NCBI GenBank assembly: GCA_913043815.1
Contig: CAJWNY010000030.1
Span: 1 to 34,709 of the forward strand
DNA from: an uncultured Gammaproteobacteria bacterium
GTDB lineage: Bacteria; Pseudomonadota; Gammaproteobacteria; Pseudomonadales; Azotimanducaceae
Length of the DNA stretch: 34,709 bases
Direction of reading: 5' to 3'
Each line of letters opens with the position of its first letter. Position 1 is the first letter of the stretch. A program made the translations under genes and the position numbers. The notes beneath the pieces are model-generated. The model was not told the DNA's origin. It saw only the letters and a list, made by a program, of their open reading frames with translations, and did not search any database. Shown piece after piece: positions 1 through 7,751 of the stretch.

Positions 1-1212
1 GTGCTCGCGTCAGCGGCCATGGGTTCGATATCTGGCAGTGCAATTGCTAATACCGTAACCACAGGTTCTCTCACAATTCCTATGATGAAGAAGCTCGGCT
101 ACAAGCCAGAGCAGGCAGCCGGGATAGAGGCCGCTGCGTCCACGGGCGGGCAGATTATGCCGCCAATTATGGGTGCCGGCGCTTTTGTCATGGCGGAGTT
201 TACCAAAACGCCCTATGGCGAAATTGTCTGGATAGCTTTGGTGCCGGCAGTTTTATATTTTAGTTCAGTACTTTTATACGTGCACTTGATGGCGGCCAAA
301 GCCGGCTTTAAAGGCATGCAAGGGCAGCCTGGTGCTTGGGGCGTGTTCCTCAATGGCCTGCACTTTATGCTGCCCCTTGGTTTGATCACCGCATTGCTAT
401 TATGGAATTACTCACCTGTATTGGTGGGAGTGGCAGGCACTGCCGCGGTGGTGGTGGCAAGTCTGTTGCGCAAGCATACACGTATAGGCTTAACGCAATT
501 GGTAGAGGGGCTTAAGCAAGGTGCGATGCTGGCCATTTCAATATCTATTGCCTGCGCGGTGGCTGGCCTTGTTGTGGGTGTTATTGGTCAGACCGGGGTG
601 GGTCTGCAGTTTACTGAGTCAGTTGTATCGCTTAGTAGTGGCCAGCTGTGGTTGGCCTTGTTGCTTGTGGCCATTGCCGCGCTGGTGCTGGGCATGGGTT
701 TGCCAGCTACCGCGGCCTATATTGTTTTGGCAGTGATGACCGGTCCCGCATTGCAAGAGTTGGGTTTGGCGTTAATTACCGCGCATATGATTATATTTTG
801 GCTGTCACAGAGTTCTAATGTTACTCCACCTATTGCGCTGGCGGCTTTTGCTGGTGCTGGTATTGCCGGTGCCGCGCCCATGCGTTCTGCAGTCGAAGCC
901 TTTAAGTTAGCCAACGGGCTGTTTGTTATTCCGCTAATGATGGCTTATTCGCCGTTGTTGTTAACAACAGAGTTAGGTTGGGCGCCGGTGCTTGGGGCAG
1001 GAGTGGTCACAATGACAATGATTGTTGCCGTAGCTGTCTGTGTAGAAGGCTATCTGTTTACTGATGTCGCCAAAGTATCGCGCTGGGCATCATTACTAGT
1101 AGCGGGGTTGTTGGTTTATCCCAATGATGTGAGTCACTACAGTGGGTTGTTCTTGGCTTTAGCCGTGTTTGCGAAAAATTATCTCGACAGTCGGCGACAA
1201 ATAGCGGGCTAA
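1..1212 (+). CDS. TRAP transporter fused permease (4TM/12TM type), 5'-truncated
   Basis: This is the C-terminal part of a fused TRAP transporter membrane protein, in which the small (DctQ-like) and large (DctM-like) permease domains are one chain. TRAP systems import organic acids or similar solutes with a periplasmic binding protein and an ion gradient. The visible 403 residues are almost wholly hydrophobic. They contain family-typical stretches such as GSISGSAIANTVTTG, AASTGGQIMPPIMGAGAF near the start and GMGLPATAAYIV plus SSNVTPPIALAAFAGAG in the second half. The frame is open from base 1, so the real start lies outside the window and the leading GTG should not be taken as the start. No binding-protein gene is visible downstream; it may lie upstream. 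The substrate cannot be told. Confidence 0.9.
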   Translation: MLASAAMGSISGSAIANTVTTGSLTIPMMKKLGYKPEQAAGIEAAASTGGQIMPPIMGAGAFVMAEFTKTPYGEIVWIALVPAVLYFSSVLLYVHLMAAKAGFKGMQGQPGAWGVFLNGLHFMLPLGLITALLLWNYSPVLVGVAGTAAVVVASLLRKHTRIGLTQLVEGLKQGAMLAISISIACAVAGLVVGVIGQTGVGLQFTESVVSLSSGQLWLALLLVAIAALVLGMGLPATAAYIVLAVMTGPALQELGLALITAHMIIFWLSQSSNVTPPIALAAFAGAGIAGAAPMRSAVEAFKLANGLFVIPLMMAYSPLLLTTELGWAPVLGAGVVTMTMIVAVAVCVEGYLFTDVAKVSRWASLLVAGLLVYPNDVSHYSGLFLALAVFAKNYLDSRRQIAG

Positions 1213-1238
1213 CTAATTCCAGTTAATAATAGTTGATT

Positions 1239-1673
1239 CTAAGTTGGGTCAGTGCTGTCTCTTTCTTTTAACCACGCCTCATGAGAGGTGAATTTCTCCC
1301 CTTCCCAAAACCCCCATTCACTGTTTTTGCTGCCTGTAATGATAAAGGTCCATACCGGCTTACCGCCGAGTAGATGCACAATGTGCTTATGTTTGGCCGA
1401 GCGAAAGTGCGGTCGCCAAGATTTTATTTCGGCTAAGCCATTGCTTTTTGGGGTCTTCTCTAAATAGGCGCTAAAAGGCATGGTGATGAACCACCAGGGG
1501 TGATCGTGGAAGGCGCGGTCATCATCGCCTTTATGAAATTTGTGGAGACGTATGGTGAAACCCAGCCAAATAATCCAGCGTTCCAAATAGGGTTGGTTGC
1601 CGTCAAAAACCAGGTCATGGGTCCAGCCGAATTTGGCCGAACCAACGGTCCATATTTTTTCGAAATAGGTCAT
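1239..1673 (-). CDS. Small cupin-like hypothetical protein (phage/bacterial HDHPWWF type)
   Basis: A 144-residue soluble protein. It carries FHDHPWWF around residue 56, then HKHIVHLL and PVWTFIITG, and ends with a WGFW motif. From memory, this pattern of a His-rich HDHPW strand followed by PVWTxxITG and WGFW is seen in small proteins of phages and scattered bacteria and suggests a single-domain cupin barrel with a metal site. The function is unknown. The gene is convergent with the TRAP permease and divergent from the P450 gene, with no partner on its own strand. The tryptophan and histidine content is high. The sequence GGGTCAGT occurs at both edges of the gene (1246-1253 and 1711-1718). Confidence 0.7.
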   Translation of the reverse strand: MTYFEKIWTVGSAKFGWTHDLVFDGNQPYLERWIIWLGFTIRLHKFHKGDDDRAFHDHPWWFITMPFSAYLEKTPKSNGLAEIKSWRPHFRSAKHKHIVHLLGGKPVWTFIITGSKNSEWGFWEGEKFTSHEAWLKERDSTDPT

Positions 1674-1781
1674 TTATGAATCATCTTTAGATCTTCTGAG
1701 GATCATGATGGGGTCAGTACACGATTTAATGGTTTAGTATAAAGTGGATTATCCATTTGGTTAAGTTGTAGAGGAAAATCT

Positions 1782-3038
1782 ATGCAAGTAATTACGCAGT
1801 CCCCGGAACTTGATAATGCGTTGGTAGACGCCTCGAACTGGGCAGACGAGAAATGGGTGCATGAGCAGTTTACTTGGCTCCGCGAAAACGCGCCCCTCCA
1901 AAAGTTGTCCCCTGAGGGATTTGAACCTTTTTGGAATGTCACCCGCTACAACGACATTAAAGAAATTGAAGGCAATAAGCAGATCTTCATTAACGACCCA
2001 CGCCCGACTTTAGGTCCGCAAATGGTCAATGAAGTCATGCAGCAAATGTCTGGGCGCAAGCATTTGGTGAGATCTCTGGTGCAAATGGACGACCCAGATC
2101 ATATGAAGTACCGCCGCCTGACTCAAGGTTGGTTTATGGGCAGTAATCTGCGTAAGTTGCAGGGTCGGGTAGATGAACTCGCCGATCAGTATGTAACGCG
2201 CATGGCGGATATGGGTGGCGAGTGTGACTTTGTTAAAGATGTCGCCATGTGGTTTCCGCTGCGTGTGATTATGTCCATCCTTGGCGTGCCAGAGGAAGAC
2301 GAACCATTAATGCTCAAGCTCACTCAAGAGCTGTTTGGTAGTACCGACCCTGACGTCACCCGTTCCTTCGACATGATGGAATTTATGGAAGTGGTTTTAG
2401 ACTTTGAAAAGTATTTTGCTAAGTTGACCCAAGCTAGGCGCGAAAACCCCACAGATGATGTGGCCTCACTCATTGCTAATGCTGAAATAGATGGTGCGCC
2501 GATACCTGAGCATGAGGCCAATGGTTACTACATTATTATCGCCACTGCGGGTCATGACACCACCAGTTCTTCTACTGCAGGTGGGCTCTTGGCGTTGCTG
2601 CAAAACCCACAACAGATGGTCAAACTGCGCGGCGATTTAGATGCGCATTTGCCTACCGCAATTGACGAGATGATTCGCTGGGTGAGTCCGGTGCGGCACT
2701 TTATGCGTACAGCAACAGAAGATTGCGTGGTTGCCGGTCAGACCATTCGTGCGGGCGAATCGGCGCTGCTTTGGTATCCGTCAGCTAATCGTGACGCGGC
2801 AATATTCCCCGAACCTGAAGAATTTCGTGTGGATCGTAAAGGTGCCAAGCAATTGGCCTTTGGATTTGGTGTCCATGTTTGCCTTGGACAACATCTTGCT
2901 CGCATGGAGATGAGTGCCTTGTTCAAGGCCCTGCTGAATCGTGTAGAGCATATTGAACTGGCGGGTGAGCCCACGTATATGCAGTCTACTTTTGTCGGCG
3001 GCCTGAAGAGCCTGCCTATTCGTTACCGATTAAAGTAG
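1782..3038 (+). CDS. Cytochrome P450
   Basis: A bacterial soluble class I type P450 of 418 residues, the usual length. Visible marks are the I-helix oxygen-activation motif AGHDTT (residues 256-261), the K-helix ExxR pair (E296 and R299), and the heme-binding loop FGFGVHVCLG with the proximal cysteine at residue 367. It should hydroxylate a small hydrophobic substrate using electrons from a ferredoxin and its reductase; no such partner is encoded in this window. The start is supported by AGAGGA about nine bases before the ATG. An aldose epimerase-like gene follows within ten bases, so the two are probably co-transcribed. The CYP family and substrate are not assigned. Confidence 0.95.
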   Translation: MQVITQSPELDNALVDASNWADEKWVHEQFTWLRENAPLQKLSPEGFEPFWNVTRYNDIKEIEGNKQIFINDPRPTLGPQMVNEVMQQMSGRKHLVRSLVQMDDPDHMKYRRLTQGWFMGSNLRKLQGRVDELADQYVTRMADMGGECDFVKDVAMWFPLRVIMSILGVPEEDEPLMLKLTQELFGSTDPDVTRSFDMMEFMEVVLDFEKYFAKLTQARRENPTDDVASLIANAEIDGAPIPEHEANGYYIIIATAGHDTTSSSTAGGLLALLQNPQQMVKLRGDLDAHLPTAIDEMIRWVSPVRHFMRTATEDCVVAGQTIRAGESALLWYPSANRDAAIFPEPEEFRVDRKGAKQLAFGFGVHVCLGQHLARMEMSALFKALLNRVEHIELAGEPTYMQSTFVGGLKSLPIRYRLK

Positions 3039-3045
3039 TACTGAT

Positions 3046-3954
3046 TTGAGTGAGTCTCTCGGTAGTAAGACCCAGACTCTCCAAGTAGGGGGTATGTGCT
3101 TAGAGGTCGCGCCTGAAAACGGCGGCAGCATTGTTAGCTTGCGCCGGGGCGGTCAAGTACTTATGCAAGGGCGGCCACGCGAGCCTCATTTAGCCTGCTT
3201 TCCCATGGTGCCTTATTGCAATCGAATTGCGCGTGGGCGCTTCGCTTTTCAAGGCCGCAATGTTGTGCTGTCGCCTAATTTTCCCAGTGAGGCAAATACC
3301 ATTCACGGCACTGCATGGCAGGCACCTTGGCAAGTGACTAGTATTGCCTCGGATCAACTTCACCTTAGTTATGAACACGATTTAGCGGCCTGCGCTGCCA
3401 GCGGTTGGCCTTGGACTTTTCGCGCGAGGCAAACTTTTAGACTGACCGAAGATGAGTTGATAATTCGTTTGCAGTTAACCAATACCAGCGCGCGGCCAAT
3501 GCCTGGGGGGTTAGGCCTACATCCGTTTTTCCCGGCACCGGAACAGACTTTTTTGAACAGCCAATTCAGTCACGCATTGCAAGTGGATGAACATTGGATG
3601 CCTACTGGTCAGCAATCTTTAACCGCAGGGGGCGATCCGTTTAACGGTTTGGCTGTGGGCGGGCAAGACATTGACAATATTTTTCTAGGCAGGTTCTTTC
3701 AGCCAACACTGCAGTGGCATAACCAGCCGTGGAAATTACGCCTCTCGGCGTCAAAAAATCTGCCTCATACGGTGATTTATGCTCCACAAAACGGTGATTT
3801 TGTTTGCGTTGAGCCTATTAGCCATGTGCCGAATATCCTCAATGTCAGCGCAAGTGTAGGGAAACTGCATAATGGCCAGATGTGTGTATTGGATGCCGGT
3901 GAATCATTGGCTGGCAGCGCTGGGTTTTTAACGCTAAAGAATGAGTCTCACTGA
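3046..3954 (+). CDS. Aldose 1-epimerase family protein
   Basis: A galactose mutarotase-like protein, interconverting alpha and beta anomers of a sugar or acting as a hexose-6-phosphate epimerase. Conserved positions are visible: NRIARGRF (residues 59-66), a catalytic-type His in IHGTAW (H88), a second His in GLGLHPFF (H158), and the catalytic Glu in VEPISH (E256). The length of about 300 residues suits the family. The start is unclear: a TTG at 3046 gives a full N-terminus without a good ribosome binding site, while an ATG at 3094 would remove 16 residues and keep the whole fold. It lies just after the P450 stop, which suggests one transcript, but no sugar pathway genes are nearby. Confidence 0.85.
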   Translation: MSESLGSKTQTLQVGGMCLEVAPENGGSIVSLRRGGQVLMQGRPREPHLACFPMVPYCNRIARGRFAFQGRNVVLSPNFPSEANTIHGTAWQAPWQVTSIASDQLHLSYEHDLAACAASGWPWTFRARQTFRLTEDELIIRLQLTNTSARPMPGGLGLHPFFPAPEQTFLNSQFSHALQVDEHWMPTGQQSLTAGGDPFNGLAVGGQDIDNIFLGRFFQPTLQWHNQPWKLRLSASKNLPHTVIYAPQNGDFVCVEPISHVPNILNVSASVGKLHNGQMCVLDAGESLAGSAGFLTLKNESH

Positions 3955-3984
3955 CTGAGCAACCTTGTCGCTCAGGAGTGCTCC
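3955..3984 (+). terminator. Possible weak terminator after the epimerase gene
   Basis: CTGAGC (3955-3960) pairs with GCTCAG (3970-3975) across a nine-base loop. A second small hairpin GGAG/CTCC (3975-3984) follows, and a T-rich stretch comes next. The U-run is not directly attached to the main stem, so intrinsic termination is plausible but not strong. Confidence 0.35.
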
Positions 3985-4086
3985 TTTCTCCTTTTTTGTC
4001 CTTTGCTTTAGCGTTTTTGCGACGCTTTTTGTCCGTCCTTTTCCCTCTTGTCGACAGCGCTTCTATTAACTTTGCGATACCTTCAT

Positions 4087-4114
4087 TTGGCGCTCCCAGA
4101 TTGGTCAGTATCAT
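4087..4114 (+). promoter_or_regulatory. Candidate sigma-70 promoter for the molybdenum hydroxylase subunit gene
   Basis: TTGGCG at 4087-4092 and TATCAT at 4109-4114 are separated by 16 bases and lie about 45 bases before the start codon of the next gene. Both boxes deviate from consensus, so this is a candidate found by eye only. Confidence 0.3.
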
Positions 4115-4159
4115 GCTAAATTTAAGTCATTAGATCTTAATGAGACGAGGAGTTTGGCA

Positions 4160-6415
4160 ATGGCTGAAGCAAGAGAATTTAAGCAAATTGGTACGAGCCC
4201 TGTACGTCCAGATGGCATTGATAAGGTCACGGGTCGCGCTCAGTTTGGCGCCGATATGATTTTACCTAACATGATTCACGGCAAAGTTCTGCGCAGCCCT
4301 CATGCCCACGCAAAGATTAAGAGCGTTGATTTAAGTGGCGCGCTGGCGATCCCCGGTGTTTTTGCCGCAATCAGCGGCGCAGATTTTCCTGGTGGCGCCT
4401 TAGAAGGCGAAGCCAGCGGCGAAGGCGGCGGATCTTTGACAGATATTGCTAAAAACGTTATTGCCAGAAATAAAGTGCTCTATCACGGTCATGCTGTTGC
4501 AGCCGTAGCTGCTTCTACTCCGCGTTTGGCGCAAGAAGCTTTGAAAGCTATTAAGGTTGAATATGAGACACTGCCACCGGTACTAAATGTGGTTGCAGCC
4601 ATGGCAGATGCATCGCCATTGGTAGACGAGAACAACTTTACCAATCTGCCTGAGAAACCCGAAAATCCCAGCAATGTCGCGAACATTGGTCGCCTAGAGC
4701 GCGGCAACCTAGAAGAAGGCTTTGCTGCCGCAGATATCGTTGTTGAGCGTGAGTTCAAGTGTCCTATGGCCCACCAAGGGTACATTGAGCCGCACGCGTG
4801 TGTTGCTAATATAGATGAAACCGGACGCGGCACAGTTTGGTGTTCCACCCAAGGCCACTTTGAGTTTCGTTCTGCCACCGCAAAAATGCTAAACAAAAAT
4901 ATTGCTGATCTTAAATTTGTTGCCACTGAGATTGGTGGTGGCTTCGGTGGTAAAACTGTCGTCTATTTAGAGCCATTGGCCACCATGTTGTCGGAAAAAA
5001 CCGGCCGTCCGGTCAAGATGACGATGAGCCGTGAAGAAGTGTTCCGAGCTACTGGTCCTGCCTCGGGCACGGTTGCGCGGGTGAAAGTGGGTTTGAAGAA
5101 AGACGGCACCATAACCGCTGCCCAGTCTTGGATTGCTTTTGAAGCCGGCGCATTTGCAGGTGCACCTTATATGCCTGGCGCCATGACTATTTACGCACCG
5201 TATAAGTTAGAAAACTTTTTGGTGGAAACTTTTGACGTACTCGTGAATAAGCCGAAAGTTGCGGCTTATCGCGCACCAGGCGCACCCCAAGCTATGCATG
5301 CCTTTGAATGTGCCTTAGATGAAGCGGCGCAAATCTTAGATATGGATCCTATTGATCTGCGATTACATAACGCGGCTGAAGAGGGTACTCATGCGTCTTA
5401 TGGCCCTAAATTTCCTGTTATTGGATTTAGAGAGTGTCTTGAAGCTGCTAAAAACCATCCCAATTATGCCGCACCCATTCCTGAAGGTGCTGGCCGTGGT
5501 GTTGCCGCAGGTTTTTGGTTTAACGTTGGCATGCAGTCTAGTGCCGAGGTTCATATTAATGACAACGGTACCGTCATGGTTGTCGAAGGCAGTCCAGATA
5601 TTGGCGGCTCTAGGGCGTCTATGTGTCTTATGGCGGCTGAAACTTTAGGTATCGAATATGCAGATGTGCGTGCGCAAGTGGGCGATACGGAAAGCACTGG
5701 ATTTTGTAATGTCACCGGTGGTAGTCGTACGACCTTTGCCACTGGCATGGCGGTGACACAAGCTTGTGAAGATGTCATAGCTGACTGCAAGCGTCGTGCT
5801 GCCATGACTTGGGGTTTAGACGAAGACCAGGTTGAATGGGAAGACGGTCAAGCAATTCCGGGCCCTGGTGTGAACGCTGACGTGAAGCCGTTGAGCCTTG
5901 CTGAGCTAGCCGGAAAGGCCGCTAAAACCGGCGGTCCTATTCAGGGTCGAGCGTCTCTTAATGCTCAAGGCGCCGGGGCAAGTTTCTCTGTGAACTTTGG
6001 TGATTTTCGAGTAGATCGCGAAACGGGCAAGGTAGATGTGTTGAGTTATACCGCCATTCAAGATGCCGGTAAGGCCATACACCCCGCCTATGTTGAAGGT
6101 CAGATGCAAGGCGGCGCAGCTCAAGGTTTGGGCTGGGCGTTGAACGAAGAGTACATTTTCGATGACGCTGGGATTTTGCAAAATGCCGGCTTCTTGGATT
6201 ATAGAATCCCAGTAGCTTCCGACTTGCCAATGATTGATACGCATATTGTTGAGGTGGCTAACCCAATACACCCATTTGGGGTTAGAGGCGTGGGTGAAAC
6301 GCCTATCGTTGCACCATTGGCTGTTGCCACTAACGCTATCTCTAGATCGATACAACAAAGAGTTTGTGAATTGCCTTTGTCGCCACCGCGTTTGCTGGCG
6401 CAAATCGACGGCTAG
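4160..6415 (+). CDS. Xanthine dehydrogenase family molybdopterin-binding subunit
   Basis: This is the large catalytic subunit type of the xanthine oxidase / aldehyde oxidase family, about 751 residues. Visible features are the N-terminal domain with a VTGRAQFGAD segment, the cofactor-binding glycine loop GGGFGGK (residues 259-265), AYRAPGAP (residues 369-376), a CNVTGGSR region around residue 520, and RGVGETP with the expected catalytic base E713. The AYRAPG loop lacks the AYxCSFR signature of aerobic CO dehydrogenase, so this is not CoxL. The start at the ATG is chosen because GAGGAG lies seven bases upstream; an in-frame TTG six bases earlier is less likely. The iron-sulphur and FAD subunits normally next to such genes are absent, and a terminator follows at once. 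The substrate is unknown. Confidence 0.92.
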   Translation: MAEAREFKQIGTSPVRPDGIDKVTGRAQFGADMILPNMIHGKVLRSPHAHAKIKSVDLSGALAIPGVFAAISGADFPGGALEGEASGEGGGSLTDIAKNVIARNKVLYHGHAVAAVAASTPRLAQEALKAIKVEYETLPPVLNVVAAMADASPLVDENNFTNLPEKPENPSNVANIGRLERGNLEEGFAAADIVVEREFKCPMAHQGYIEPHACVANIDETGRGTVWCSTQGHFEFRSATAKMLNKNIADLKFVATEIGGGFGGKTVVYLEPLATMLSEKTGRPVKMTMSREEVFRATGPASGTVARVKVGLKKDGTITAAQSWIAFEAGAFAGAPYMPGAMTIYAPYKLENFLVETFDVLVNKPKVAAYRAPGAPQAMHAFECALDEAAQILDMDPIDLRLHNAAEEGTHASYGPKFPVIGFRECLEAAKNHPNYAAPIPEGAGRGVAAGFWFNVGMQSSAEVHINDNGTVMVVEGSPDIGGSRASMCLMAAETLGIEYADVRAQVGDTESTGFCNVTGGSRTTFATGMAVTQACEDVIADCKRRAAMTWGLDEDQVEWEDGQAIPGPGVNADVKPLSLAELAGKAAKTGGPIQGRASLNAQGAGASFSVNFGDFRVDRETGKVDVLSYTAIQDAGKAIHPAYVEGQMQGGAAQGLGWALNEEYIFDDAGILQNAGFLDYRIPVASDLPMIDTHIVEVANPIHPFGVRGVGETPIVAPLAVATNAISRSIQQRVCELPLSPPRLLAQIDG

Positions 6416-6452
6416 TATTTGCGCTTTAGGGAATGTGCTTAGGTACAATTAG

Positions 6453-6477
6453 AAAGGGGGCTTTGGCCCCTTTTTTT
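6453..6477 (+). terminator. Rho-independent terminator after the molybdenum hydroxylase subunit
   Basis: AAAGGGG (6453-6459) pairs with CCCCTTT (6467-6473) around a short loop and runs into seven consecutive T bases. This is the clearest intrinsic terminator in the window. It indicates that the molybdopterin subunit gene ends its transcript here. Confidence 0.85.
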
Positions 6478-6598
6478 ATTAGGGTGATTATCCGAGTCTT
6501 GCTGCTGGTTCTAGTATTAGTATTATGCGAAAGAGTTTTAGTCAGGTTGAAAGCTTGCAAGTTGCCTCGAAGATAGGGACCTAACGGATTATGTAGTT

Positions 6599-6841
6599 AT
6601 GGTAAAAGTGGTGTTATCGGAAAATTTTGTGGCGCTAACGGGTGGCTGTCGAGAGCTACATTTGCCTGTAGATAACTATCGGGATGTGATCGCTGAACTC
6701 ATAACTCGTTGGCCCCAATTAGAACCGCTGCTAGAGCGATCTTCGGTAGCGATAGATGGCCTGATTTATCAGGACGCTATGTACGAAACTTTACAAAACG
6801 ATAGCGAGGTATTTTTTATGCCGCGCATTGAGGGCGGATAG
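6599..6841 (+). CDS. MoaD/ThiS-like ubiquitin-fold protein
   Basis: An 80-residue protein that ends in FFMPRIEGG. The pattern of an acidic valine strand (SEVFF), a MPxIxGG end and a free C-terminal Gly-Gly is typical of MoaD and ThiS family sulphur carriers, whose terminal glycine is adenylated and thiocarboxylated by an MoeB/ThiF-type enzyme. MoaD with MoaE makes the dithiolene of molybdopterin. No moaE, moeB or thiG is nearby, so the exact role is open. It follows the molybdenum hydroxylase subunit but is separated from it by a terminator, so it has its own promoter. The ATG has only a weak ribosome binding site. Confidence 0.75.
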   Translation: MVKVVLSENFVALTGGCRELHLPVDNYRDVIAELITRWPQLEPLLERSSVAIDGLIYQDAMYETLQNDSEVFFMPRIEGG

Positions 6842-6943
6842 CGCTGATCATTCTTTTAGTCCTAGCGCATTTTGGCTTTTCGTCGAATATACAGTTCGGA
6901 CTCTTGCAGCATCGACTATTTTGCTTTTCGCTTTCCCCAAGGT

Positions 6944-7513
6944 TTACCAGCTCCCTTTGGCTAAAATTTTTGCTCGCCCAGCTATGTCTATTGGCCACCC
7001 ACTCAAATGATAGCTAAAGCCAGCTTGGTCATTGGCATAAAGACAACGCAATGCTTCCTCATAGCCGGGCAGGTCGCCGGCAATAGCATTACAAAATTTG
7101 TAGGTTAAATTTTGCGCGTGCTCACGGCTATTTTGCTTGTTAACTTGCGGATCTCTCCGTGCCGCGTCTATGAGTTTCCTTAACGTCACCGACGGCCCGC
7201 CTTTTTGGCTCGCCAACCACTCCCAGTGCCTAGGCAACAGCGTCACTTCTTTGCCGATGACCCCTAGCTTTGGTCTTCCAGGGCCTTTTTTTACCGGTGC
7301 GATAGATGTTGGATAACTGGCAGCTTTGCGTCTCACTAGCTCGGCATCGCCACTGAGGTCGATGTCCATAATTGCGCAGGTTTCATCGTTAAAAATCAGT
7401 ACCGAGTCTGCGCTTTGGCCCTCTCGGTGGTGAAAGGCCGCCAGCGCTGCCTCTTCAAGGCTACCGGTAATTAAACACTGCTTGGGTGTAAACGCAGAAA
7501 ATGACAAAGACAT
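6944..7513 (-). CDS. DUF2239 family protein
   Basis: A soluble protein of 189 residues that I recognise as DUF2239 from its central block GRPKLGVIGKEVTLLPRHW followed by GGPSVTLRKLID, and its end region with YHLSGWP and DIA. The function of the family is not known. The RPKLGV and RHWEWL segments with basic residues could suit nucleic acid binding, but this is inference. The ATG at 7513 is preferred over an in-frame TTG 12 bases upstream. The gene is convergent with the MoaD-like gene, and its upstream DNA is AT-rich with two matching operator-like sites. Confidence 0.8.
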   Translation of the reverse strand: MSLSFSAFTPKQCLITGSLEEAALAAFHHREGQSADSVLIFNDETCAIMDIDLSGDAELVRRKAASYPTSIAPVKKGPGRPKLGVIGKEVTLLPRHWEWLASQKGGPSVTLRKLIDAARRDPQVNKQNSREHAQNLTYKFCNAIAGDLPGYEEALRCLYANDQAGFSYHLSGWPIDIAGRAKILAKGSW

Positions 7514-7536
7514 GTAAAATTCCAATATTCAATAAA

Positions 7537-7583
7537 ACCATGGTAAATATATTAATATAAATAGATTAAAAATAAACCTTGGT
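7537..7583 (-). promoter_or_regulatory. Paired operator-like sites upstream of the DUF2239 gene
   Basis: ACCATGGT (7537-7544, a perfect palindrome) and ACCTTGGT (7576-7583) share the longer core AAACCWTGGTAAA and are 39 bases apart start to start. They lie in a strongly AT-rich stretch just upstream of the DUF2239 start codon. The layout suits a dimeric regulator bound at two sites; the regulator is not identifiable. Confidence 0.4.
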
Positions 7584-7664
7584 AAAATAGAATGTTAACG
7601 ACAAAACAACCCTAATAAAAAGGGGACAAAGTCAGAAAGTGAAAGTAACAAAATAAAGGGTGAG

Positions 7665-7681
7665 GCGCTGTAAGTCAGCGC
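7665..7681. repeat. Inverted repeat downstream of the carbonic anhydrase gene
   Basis: GCGCTG (7665-7670) and CAGCGC (7676-7681) form a six-base stem with a five-base loop. No T-run is attached on either strand, so it is a poor terminator; its role is unknown. Confidence 0.4.
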
Positions 7682-7699
7682 TAGCGAGTTCAGGTGGCA

Positions 7700-7738
7700 C
7701 ATTCGGCTAGAGCATTCAGCCAGCGCATTCAGAGAGGT
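7700..7738. repeat. Three-copy 13-base degenerate tandem repeat
   Basis: CATTC recurs at 7700, 7713 and 7726, each beginning a 13-base unit (cattcggctagag, cattcagccagcg, cattcagagaggt). It sits just downstream of the carbonic anhydrase stop codon. It may be chance. Confidence 0.35.
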
Positions 7739-7751
7739 CTGACGGCAAGCA

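Noticed and set aside
4489..4926. Minus-strand frame of 145 codons
   Set aside because: Lies wholly within the same molybdoenzyme gene on the opposite strand, with Ser/Ala-rich shadow composition.
4160..6415. Aerobic carbon monoxide dehydrogenase large subunit (CoxL)
   Set aside because: The active-site loop reads AYRAPGAP, not the AYxCSFR of true CoxL, and no coxM or coxS is present.
5906..6448. Long minus-strand frame of 180 codons inside the molybdenum hydroxylase subunit gene
   Set aside because: It is antisense to a strongly supported gene and resembles no protein family; a shadow frame.
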